Shown in pieces: positions 1-7,512 of a stretch of 21,784 bases of DNA. The stretch is from Ramicandelaber brevisporus. Lineage: Eukaryota; Kickxellomycota; Ramicandelaberales; Ramicandelaberaceae. The DNA is taken from NCBI GenBank assembly GCA_025201865.1, contig MU602701.1:7912-29695 (forward strand). Direction: 5' to 3'. The translations under genes were made by a program, and so were the position numbers. The notes below the pieces were generated by a model. The model did not search any database. It had not been told where the DNA came from and saw only the letters and a program-made list of their open reading frames with translations. Position 1 is the first letter of the stretch; every line of letters begins with the position of its first letter.

Positions 1-136
1 AAGTATCCGTGGAGTGTAATTTGTGAGACATTTTGGCCGAGCCATTTCGGCTGGAACGTTGTTTTACACGGCATGAGGAGAATGTGCATTTTATATTGAT
101 TGGACACCATTCTTGTTTCATTTTGTAATTTCGACC

Positions 137-1748
137 ATGCAGTCACGAATCAAGCGAGCTCGTCTAGATCCTGCCGCTGCTGCTGTCGACTGTCAGCTGT
201 TCCGACTGCCGCGCGAGCTGCTCGAGCTGGTGGCTGTGTACTTCTCACGGCGCGAGGCTGTTCCAGTTCTGGCTGTGAACTCGACGTTCCACCAGATATT
301 TGCCGAGCGCATCTGGCGTCGTCTCGACGTTTATCTGACTTACCACAGGACCGCACCACTGAGGTTACTCCCGAGATATGGTCATTTGGTGCGTCAAGTG
401 AGAATTACAGAGTCTATTCCAAAGTACATTGACTTGGCCGCAGCGTTCCCAAACGTCACTCATCTCTGGATGCCATACTCTCGACTCACACACTCACTGA
501 GTTTATCTAAAGGAAAATGCTTTGGACAACTCAGCTATCTGGGAATCAGTTCGTTGAATCGGAACTTTAATGAAACTAAACCCTCGAAAACTGTGGATTC
601 TGTTGTCAGTTGGCTTGACAGTCGATTTGGGGCTGAAGCTGGATTGGAGAAGGTAGAATGGGAACTGTGTAAACATGTCGATATCCAGTGGCTAACAAGA
701 TTGCTACCATGGTTCCGTTCTCACTGTGCAAATAATAAGATTTACTTCAAGCTAAGTGGCGATGGAGTTAATCTAGACGACATCAAAGACGCTGATACTA
801 GAGCACTAGTTTCGAGATATCTAATTGATTGGAATGAGGCTCTGAGGCGCAAATGGAATGAACATAAATGCCCTGCGGCTACTTTCAGCAGTATCCTGGA
901 CAGCATCCCGCCAACCGAGCGCCAGAATTTCACATTTCCAACCCTGAAGCGGTTGAGAATTGTCACATGCTCTTAACGTTGGTGATGAGGTATATTCACA
1001 GTTCAATTTTGGGAAGCTATTTCCGTCTGTTCGAGACTTGACATTTGATAGTCGTCGTATGGGATGTGATAATGTGATTAGAGAATGCTTTGAGTCCATC
1101 CTTGCTCACCCATGGCCGTCAGTTCGAAAGCTCGATGTCTATGGCGAATTCATCTTTGAGGACATAGTGCCACGTCTCGCAGCCGTATCTAATGTCGAGG
1201 AGCTCACCATGGATAATATTGCTGGTGATTATAGTGGCTGGAACGTTGTTAATTTGTGTGAGATTGACCGTGTATTGCCCAAGTTAGTGCGAATGACAAT
1301 TGCAGGTGATCGTGTTATATTGACTTCCCAGTTACAGCCGCAGCAACTGTTTCGGCACCTCCGCTATGCTAGCTTCGAACGAGTCAGAATGACACCATCA
1401 GCATTTAGTGCACTTGTTCATGCCCCGCTGTTGATTGATATATGTCTGAATTTCGTCAGTTTTAGAAATGATGATGACATTGATATCTCTGATGAAGATG
1501 AAGATGATCGTCGGAGGGATCCGGCTCTTAATCTCGAGTTTTTTGTTGGCGTTACAAACACCGCAGTTCGATCCGTGGATATTGATTTTAGCAAATATAC
1601 TTCGCCAGTAAATTACGAAGACATTATTAGAGCGATGCTCAAGTGTTTCGTTAGACTGGGAATCTGTATCATTCGAACTGAATATATAAAGACTTTACGA
1701 GATCTTCGTAATGAATTTCCTGTTGTTAAGATCAAACGACTCGAATAG
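137..1748 (+). pseudogene. F-box/leucine-rich-type protein, split by a single-base frameshift
   Basis: The ATG at 137 opens a protein starting MQSRIKRARLDP, followed by an F-box-like segment (about residues 14-60: LFRLPRELLELVAVYFSRRE and then a conserved AERIWRRLD). F-box proteins normally recruit substrates to SCF ubiquitin ligases through this segment, with the remainder binding substrate. The frame stops at TAA 974-976 but the homology continues at once in the +1 frame (NVGDEVYSQFNF...) to a TAG at 1746-1748. The paralogue at 7513-9237 reads through the same point without interruption; here there is one extra base within 971-974. With that base ignored the product would be about 536 residues, against 574 for the paralogue, the difference lying mainly in a shorter acidic stretch near residue 450. 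No other stop breaks the second half, so the lesion is recent, a sequencing error, or a +1 frameshift site. No signal peptide or membrane segment is seen. Confidence 0.8.
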
Positions 1749-2109
1749 TTGCTCCTTTTCTGTATTTTTCTTGTTATTCTTTTACACCTTTTTAATTTGT
1801 ACACAAGCAAACGATGTGAGTTAGTTAACAGGTGTCATCGGCTAGACAATCTTTTCATCGTGCCAAGGTTCGCAGATCCTGAGCTCGGTTAACTTCACAC
1901 TGAACCAATGTAGTGGAGGAGGAGCTTGCACCTTCAATATTTCCTATATTTCATCTTATTTTACATATATAAGTCACAAGGCTCAGTCTGCCTACGGAAG
2001 TGCTCGTGTTCGATGAGACGATGTTGATTTAAAATGGTTATATGTGTATCATTCTAGTGTATTTACAGTTATCATTTGCAAGTTAGGGCTGTGTTTGTCT
2101 TCTGGCTTG
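1749..2109. other. Intergenic, no gene seen
   Basis: AT-rich spacer between the split F-box gene and the small minus-strand gene. It begins with a T-rich probable 3' untranslated region of the F-box gene. It holds one TATATAA at 1966-1972 on the plus strand that has no convincing gene downstream. No ORF here shows coding character. Confidence 0.5.
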
Positions 2110-2280
2110 TTACAGACGCGACATGGTTGATGCAACGGCAGTAGAGTATCGTGTTTGAGTTTTATCGGCCAACTTGACAGCCTTTTCAGCACGAGCCGGC
2201 CGAGACTCAGCAGTGGCGGCAGCAGCAGCGGCAGCGGTGACGCGGGTTTGGCGGGCGAAGAGGGCAGTGAACTTGGACAT
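2110..2280 (-). CDS. Small basic Ala-rich protein, 56 residues, probably highly expressed
   Basis: The minus-strand ORF runs from the ATG at 2280 to a TAA at 2110-2112. The product begins MSKFTALFARQTR, has an alanine run (about residues 16-24), then a Lys/Arg-containing helix-like part and ends STMSRL. I do not recognise the family. Two things favour a real gene. The codons are strongly C-ending or otherwise of the kind preferred in highly expressed fungal genes (TCC, AAG, TTC, GCC, CTC, CGC, ACC, GTC), unlike the surrounding DNA. The 20 bases before the ATG are an A/C-rich leader (CAAACAAAACAAACTA on the minus strand), as seen before abundant fungal mRNAs. The N-terminus, with Arg/Lys, hydrophobic and hydroxylated residues and no acids in the first 24 positions, would suit a mitochondrial targeting peptide; that is inference. 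A pure low-complexity coincidence remains possible. Confidence 0.55.
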   Translation of the reverse strand: MSKFTALFARQTRVTAAAAAAATAESRPARAEKAVKLADKTQTRYSTAVASTMSRL

Positions 2281-2320
2281 TAGTTTGTTTTGTTTGCGAG
2301 CAAAAAGTGTGTCTTGGAAG

Positions 2321-2350
2321 GATGTGATGTGATACGATGTGATGTGATAC
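2321..2350. repeat. Perfect 15-bp tandem duplication upstream of the small gene
   Basis: GATGTGATGTGATAC occurs twice back to back (2321-2335 and 2336-2350). Each copy itself contains GATGT GATGT. It ends about 40 bases upstream of the ATG of the minus-strand gene at 2110-2280, so it lies in that gene's leader or promoter. It could be a simple slippage product or a doubled binding site; the sequence cannot decide. Confidence 0.85.
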
Positions 2351-2783
2351 TTTCGTCTCAAATGCAACGGCACTGTGTCTTGCAAGCGGCTCTCTTTATG
2401 TCGCTGCGAGCCATGTCACGGGATGACAAAGCGAGCACGAAATACACAGACATACAACGTCACACTTTGTCATCAAGTGCCACATTTTGTCAGCAATATT
2501 CATTGGGGGAGAAAAACCTTGATCTCTAAGCGCGGTTGTCGGGTCCGACCTGGAACTACTTCCTTGAACGAGCTATGTTTGCGATATAGTGTGGATGATG
2601 AACATGTTTGTTGCTTCGATATGACGTGGATGAATGGAGTGGATACTTTGTCGATTTTATTGGCGTTTGCTTTTGTTTACTCTTCAGAATCTCAACTACT
2701 CGACTGAAGATTGACCACTACCAACATCAGCAGCAACATAACAGCAACAGAACAGCTGATCTACCCAGCTGATCTACCCAGTC
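2351..2783. promoter_or_regulatory. Intergenic, presumed shared upstream region of the small gene and the zinc-finger gene
   Basis: This stretch separates the divergent starts of the minus-strand small gene and the plus-strand zinc-finger gene. A 110-codon plus-strand ORF (2375-2707) crosses it but has no domain, bias or plausible start context. The last bases before the zinc-finger ATG are CAA/CAG-rich. A perfect 13-bp tandem repeat CAGCTGATCTACC (2753-2778) ends 5 bases before the ATG; each copy contains the E-box-type palindrome CAGCTG. No TATA box is clear. Confidence 0.4.
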
Positions 2784-4808
2784 ATGTCGACTGTGAAGAT
2801 CAAGAAAGAGCCAACAGCAGCAGCAACAGCGGCAGAAGTCGACGTGAAAGTCAAGCTCGAGCCGAGTCTCTCAGCAGGTGATATCAAACTCGAACAGTAC
2901 ACTTCAGACATTGACACCAAACTTGAGTCTGGCTCGGAAGCTGACAGCGAGGAAGAGGACACTGACCAGCGCCAGGCTACAGAAGCTCCTAAGAAGAAGC
3001 AAAAGGTACTATGCAAACACCCTGGATGTGGTCGCAGTTTCAATCATTCCAGCTATCTGAGCATACACCGACATGATCACAAACATCAAGTTGAGCTCTA
3101 TGCAGCTGGAAAGACTTATACTCTGACTCGGCAGTCATTAAATGATCGATGGCAATGTCCAGTACCGGATTGTACAGCATCAGTCAAAGCAGTTGATTCT
3201 GTTTATCGTCACATACGCAAAAATCATGGTGGCACTACGAATCAGCAATATCAACAACATCAGCAACAACATCGGACTCCAGCTCAGACGGCTCAGCGCA
3301 AATATTGTTTCCTTGACGTGGATAACTTTTATGTAAATGAAGTTTGCTGTGGTTATCATAATACTATTGGAGTGTTCATTTGTCACAGTTGCAGATTGGT
3401 GCCAGAATGCCTTCTCGCACACTTGCAGCAGAAGCATGGATTTGATGAGAAATCGATTGACAACTCTGCTCTGCCAGAGAGTGTGAGGAAAATGGGAAGC
3501 GATCCCAATATCAATCAGCACACCAGCAATCCACATCTCGCAGCAGCAATTAATCAGCCACATTGGCAACAGCATCAGGATATTATCCACGGTTGGCTGT
3601 GTGTTACATCTGATTGTGGATGTTGTGGTTATACACTTGACCGTAAGAATGTTCACAAGAAAAAGATGCATCGAGGCGAACGATTAGCAACTATGCCAGC
3701 ACTGGTACTGCGCCTTATGTATACTAAATCGAGCTCCTGTTGCTTTCTCATTACTCGCATTGACCGAGCAAGCGGCGCTGTCACAACCAGTGGTAGTAAC
3801 ACAATGACCCAACACAAACTCGGCTACAGCCATAGTGAGAGCAAAGATGATGAAAGTGATGATACTAGTCAAAATGAGACCACAGATGCATCCAATCAGA
3901 TACAGCAATGGAAATGTGAATATTCTAGTTGTGGACGCTTGTTCGAATCATCTAGAATACTTGGCAAACATCGACGCGAACACAAACTTGAAGTTATGAC
4001 TACTGTACAAGGTAACGCTTACACACTGTGTCGCCAGTCGCTAGATGATCGATGGACATGTCCAGTTCCAGATTGTGTTAAAACATGCAAAACGATTCAC
4101 GCTGCCCGTGTGCATATTCTATATGCTCATAACACATCGTTCAAACAAAAACGTGTTAATGGTGAAGACGACAATCAGCAACTGCAGCAGCATAGTACAA
4201 AGAGGGCAAAGCCTACCATTCAGTATTTAAATGTGGATGATTTCTACGTTTGTGGTGCTAGATATGGTTATCACACTACGACTGGGTTGTTCATTTGCTA
4301 CGAATGTCAATTGGTGCCGGACTGTCTGCTCACTCATTTACAACAGAAACATGGATTGGATGAGAAGTCGATCGGCAATGAGTTTCTGCCGGAAAGTGCT
4401 AGGGTTACTGGAAGTAATCCTAATGTTAATCAGCACAGTGGCAACTCATATCTCGCAGCATCATTTCGCGACCCACATCAATGGCGTAATTCAGATATTG
4501 TTCAAGGTTGGATGTGTGTTACATCTAATTGTGGCTATTGTTGTTCCACTAAAATGTCTAGAAGTCAGCATCAGTATAAAGAGCATTATGGCGAGCAATT
4601 GGTGACAGTTCCTGCTCTCGTACTACGATTGCTTTATACGAAAGCGCACACTTCGTCCCTTTTCATTACTCGCATTGACCAAGTAACGACCACTGATAAC
4701 AATGTCCAGCCGAGTAATTCTGTGAGTCAGCATATTGGCGAAGGTGATGACGATGATGGTGATGAACTAGTGCTGAGTGACATGGGCGATGATGACGATA
4801 TCAATTAG
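2784..4808 (+). CDS. Eight-finger C2H2 protein built from two tandem four-finger modules
   Basis: The product is 674 residues. Residues 1-75 are disordered, with four KxE motifs of SUMO type (IKKE 6-9, VKLE 23-26, IKLE 34-37, TKLE 45-48), an acidic run and a KKKQK nuclear signal. Module 1 (77-328) has fingers C77/C82/H95/H99, C125/C130/H143/H148, C200/C203/H213/H218 and C273/C278/H291/H296. Module 2 (378-632) repeats them as C378/C383/H396/H400, C426/C431/H444/H449, C505/C508/H518/H523 and C578/C583/H596/H601. The modules align along their whole length (for example the shared DDRW/NDRW, DEKSI, PALVLRL and ITRID blocks), so the gene arose by internal duplication. The third finger of each set, with FIC-x2-C...HLQQKHG, resembles the OrsD (DUF3505) fold of fungal proteins; that is a guess. 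The C-terminus is acidic (DDDD repeats). It is probably a nuclear DNA- or protein-binding regulator; its target is unknown. Confidence 0.87.
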   Translation: MSTVKIKKEPTAAATAAEVDVKVKLEPSLSAGDIKLEQYTSDIDTKLESGSEADSEEEDTDQRQATEAPKKKQKVLCKHPGCGRSFNHSSYLSIHRHDHKHQVELYAAGKTYTLTRQSLNDRWQCPVPDCTASVKAVDSVYRHIRKNHGGTTNQQYQQHQQQHRTPAQTAQRKYCFLDVDNFYVNEVCCGYHNTIGVFICHSCRLVPECLLAHLQQKHGFDEKSIDNSALPESVRKMGSDPNINQHTSNPHLAAAINQPHWQQHQDIIHGWLCVTSDCGCCGYTLDRKNVHKKKMHRGERLATMPALVLRLMYTKSSSCCFLITRIDRASGAVTTSGSNTMTQHKLGYSHSESKDDESDDTSQNETTDASNQIQQWKCEYSSCGRLFESSRILGKHRREHKLEVMTTVQGNAYTLCRQSLDDRWTCPVPDCVKTCKTIHAARVHILYAHNTSFKQKRVNGEDDNQQLQQHSTKRAKPTIQYLNVDDFYVCGARYGYHTTTGLFICYECQLVPDCLLTHLQQKHGLDEKSIGNEFLPESARVTGSNPNVNQHSGNSYLAASFRDPHQWRNSDIVQGWMCVTSNCGYCCSTKMSRSQHQYKEHYGEQLVTVPALVLRLLYTKAHTSSLFITRIDQVTTTDNNVQPSNSVSQHIGEGDDDDGDELVLSDMGDDDDIN

Positions 4809-5093
4809 CCAGAGACAGTGGCAATGTCTACGCCATTCACATCTGTCATATGTTCCTACATGATCATCGTGAATTGAATGACTCGTAGTTTGAATACTAA
4901 ACCATTTTATGATTAAACAATATAGCGTAGCGAGTTTGCTGTGTGTATTATAGTCATCGTTGCAAGTATCGATCACAGTAGATTTCCAATCATTCGTGTA
5001 GGAGTTGAACTGACGAGTGAGCGGCTTTGGACAGTGATCGAACACTCTTTTGTTCCTTTATTCTCCGCATAACGTACTCCTCGAAAATAGCAG

Positions 5094-6683
5094 ATGAGTA
5101 ACACGATGAGTTGCTTCCGGCTGTTCGATCTGCCTCTAGATCTTCTCGAACTGCTGACTCTCTACTTTGAGGGCAGTGAAGCCGTCAAAGTGCTCACAGT
5201 ATCCAGCAACTTTCATGAGATATTCGCTCGCAGTGTCTGGCACACAATTACTATGACTACCATTGATGTCACTGAGCCCATCCGCAGCCGTGCCTTCGCT
5301 CGCTATGGGCATCTGGTGCGTTCAATTCAGCTATACAACAATTTCGATATAGAGCTTGGTTTGTACAATTGGGCACAGCTGTTCCCAAATGTCACATCGA
5401 TGACATTTGACATCGGTTCTTATATGGAAGAAGACATCGTGCAGACGTTTATGGACGCTATTGCTAATTTGCACGGATTACGGTTGTTAGAGATTGATAT
5501 GGACGGTAATCTACCGCCATTTGATTTGGAGACATTGGCCACAGTGTTGGTAGCTCGCCATGGTGATCCGAATAAACAGAGTGTGCGAGAGTTGACTATA
5601 GTCTTTCGCAAACTTGAGGATAATGAGAATGACGATGAGGAGAGTTCATGGGCCGATTTGAGTTCCTTTGTGCAGACGCTATCACCGCTTCTTCCGCCAA
5701 TTAACTTAAAGATCGATATGTGCGGATTTGGATGTGTAGTGACTCCAACTCCGGCCCAGATGGATATTCCACGACCATATCTCACTGATATGCCAAGTCT
5801 CGACAATGTAGAAAATGAGAATGGATGCGTAGCTCTTCGCAATCGGCAAGTTTTCAGTCCAAGTGGCACCCGCGAGAATCCACTTGTTTTTGGTCGACTT
5901 GGCAGGCTCAATATTAGTGTTTGCTGTGCATCACCACTCTTGTTTGACTATTCAGATTTTACACCAGCCAAGTTCCCAGCTATGAAGTGGCTGGATATCA
6001 CTGAAATTAACTGCAGTCATCAAACCGTGGAAGGTGCAGATTCAGCAATGCAGGTATTGCTTCTCCAGCAGTGGCCCAAGCTGAAGGATCTCCAGGTTAA
6101 CGGCGATGGATTAACTCTCAGCATTATGGATACGTTGATCGAGCTCAACCCGCAATTGACAAGTCTTGACACTAGGATTAATCGCAATAATAGTGAAGGT
6201 GATAATATATTCATGCTGGAACGTGTGGCTGGCCGATTGCCTCATCTTACATCGTTCGATTTGCATGTTGGATTCTCCAATGTGGTGGACTCTAACTGGC
6301 TACAAACCGCTAGTTTGGTTGACATCCAGTCATCAAAGTTGACGCTGGTTTCAATTCGCTGGACTACGGTGACACCTCAACTGCTTGAAGTACTGCTTGC
6401 TCTGCCTAGCCTACGCGATGTGTCACTTTGGAACTGTGCCTTGGCTGAGCCGGAGTTGGCCACAAATATCTTCAAAAAGCATAGACACACTATTAAGGAG
6501 AGTGCCAAGATAGGTATTAATAAACTGACCATTAGCACTCGAGGGGGCAATGACGGCTGGTCAACCGAGCTCGTACTTGAACTGGTCGCCTGTTTGCCAC
6601 ATCTCAAATCATGCAATATCTACGGTGATGGCGATGCCATCGAGAGTGCCATCAGAGAACAGTATCCTCATATTCGCCACTAA
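5094..6683 (+). CDS. F-box/leucine-rich-type protein, 529 residues
   Basis: The ORF opens MSNTMSCFRLFDLPLDLLEL; the second ATG, four codons on, is equally possible. Residues about 8-55 form an F-box-like segment (LFDLPLDLLELLTLYFEGSE, then FHEIFARSVW), which in this family contacts Skp1 in an SCF ubiquitin ligase. The rest carries irregular leucine-rich stretches, for example LPHLTSFDLHV near residue 381 and LPSLRDVSLWNCAL near residue 437, fitting a substrate-binding leucine-rich solenoid. It is a distant relative of the genes at 137-1748 and 7513-9237, sharing the F-box spacing, the RYGHLVR motif and general layout but few residues beyond. No transmembrane or secretion signal is seen. Substrate unknown. 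Confidence 0.8.
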   Translation: MSNTMSCFRLFDLPLDLLELLTLYFEGSEAVKVLTVSSNFHEIFARSVWHTITMTTIDVTEPIRSRAFARYGHLVRSIQLYNNFDIELGLYNWAQLFPNVTSMTFDIGSYMEEDIVQTFMDAIANLHGLRLLEIDMDGNLPPFDLETLATVLVARHGDPNKQSVRELTIVFRKLEDNENDDEESSWADLSSFVQTLSPLLPPINLKIDMCGFGCVVTPTPAQMDIPRPYLTDMPSLDNVENENGCVALRNRQVFSPSGTRENPLVFGRLGRLNISVCCASPLLFDYSDFTPAKFPAMKWLDITEINCSHQTVEGADSAMQVLLLQQWPKLKDLQVNGDGLTLSIMDTLIELNPQLTSLDTRINRNNSEGDNIFMLERVAGRLPHLTSFDLHVGFSNVVDSNWLQTASLVDIQSSKLTLVSIRWTTVTPQLLEVLLALPSLRDVSLWNCALAEPELATNIFKKHRHTIKESAKIGINKLTISTRGGNDGWSTELVLELVACLPHLKSCNIYGDGDAIESAIREQYPHIRH

Positions 6684-6808
6684 CTTTGCATACTTTTATA
6701 ATGCGGCGAGCCGTTCATGTAGAATCGCCGCCGTGAGTGTCACTCATTTCTAAGCTACTTCTTCTCTTCACCTCTTTTATCCCTTTTAATTCTGTACAGA
6801 ACATTCAG

Positions 6809-6985
6809 TTAATTAAGTGCATTGAGTTGCTTGATACCTCTAGTGAGTAGATCAGCAGGATGTGTTCCCCACCCGGCACTACAATCCCATTTAACAACAG
6901 TGGCTGTACTGGAGGTATTCCAAAATGGCTGTTCGCAAGCCTTGATGAATGCAGTGCTGAATTGCACATCCAAATCTGCAAGCGG
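6809..6985 (-). pseudogene. Ty1/copia-like retrotransposon RNase H remnant
   Basis: Read on the minus strand from about 6985 to the stop at 6809-6811, the translation contains LDVQFSTAFIKACEQ, then VVKWDC and HPADLLTRGI. This order matches the end of the RNase H domain of copia-type elements (a HIDVxxHFI block, then a few strand residues, then xPADLLTKGL). Nothing of the integrase, protease or rest of the reverse transcriptase is recognisable nearby, and no long terminal repeats were identified, so this is at most a short relic. The match is from memory of the family pattern and is moderately supported; a BEL/Pao origin, where NPADLxSRG is also typical, is the alternative. Confidence 0.4.
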
Positions 6986-7077
6986 CGTAGCCTCTCCGAT
7001 GAGACCCAGTGTGCGCCAATCCAGCGTCAATCCAATTACTCACTCACGAACTGGGAAGCACTGGTGCCCAAGCATAG

Positions 7078-7149
7078 GACCTCGGCACCGACTATGTCGA
7101 CCTGTACCTGGTGCATTTCCCGGTCCAGGCGGAGAAGCCGGATCTAGCC
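7078..7149 (+). pseudogene. Aldo-keto reductase fragment
   Basis: From 7081 the plus strand reads LGTDYVDLYLVHFPV, the very characteristic aldo-keto reductase block around the strand that follows the catalytic lysine region (family form: LGTDYVDLYLIHWPV). It is preceded by a stop in the same frame (TAG 7075-7077) and followed by non-homologous sequence and a TAG at 7147-7149. An EAL just upstream lies in another frame, as if an indel had occurred near 7074. The scrap is GC-rich and uses C-ending codons, unlike its surroundings. No catalytic Tyr/Lys region or cofactor site is present, so it cannot encode an enzyme. Confidence 0.75.
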
Positions 7150-7512
7150 AGTGAAGCAGTGAGGTAGTGAGCTAGTTAAGCAGCGAAGTATTGTGAAATG
7201 GAGGAGGCTCCACAGCATTATTTAGATTCGAGAATCCGTTCATGCACTGCCGGACAGGTTGCAGTAAAGAGTGGACTAGCGGTCAAGTAAACGCATACTT
7301 GTGTTGATGGAGTGAGCAAGCGAGATCTACTTGTTCCGTGTCTTCGTCAACACGCACAGTCATTTGCTTCTATTTGTTTGTCTGTCCAATCCGTGGCTCG
7401 TTTGTGAAATTCTGCTCGCTTGGTCATCCAGAGTCATAGTTATGCACCTGTTCTTCAGTCTACTTTGTGCCCATTCTGACACAATAACAGTTCCATCCTC
7501 TTAATCTTCACT
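7150..7512. other. Intergenic upstream of the third F-box gene
   Basis: No ORF with coding character is seen. Short GTGAAGCAGTGAGGTAGTGAG-like purine-rich repetition occurs at 7150-7190. The last 60 bases are pyrimidine-rich and lead to the ATG at 7513. No clear TATA box or terminal repeat is visible. Confidence 0.4.

Noticed and set aside
1966-1972. TATATAA on the plus strand, possibly from a retroelement terminal repeat
   Set aside because: No gene follows and no matching second repeat was found near the copia relic at 6.8 kb.
2375-2707. 110-codon plus-strand ORF upstream of the zinc-finger gene
   Set aside because: No recognisable motif, ordinary codon use and no start context; it lies in what must be promoter and leader of the zinc-finger gene.
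3180-3671. 163-codon minus-strand ORF within the zinc-finger gene
   Set aside because: Antisense shadow of a gene with 32 conserved zinc ligands; its translation is random in character.
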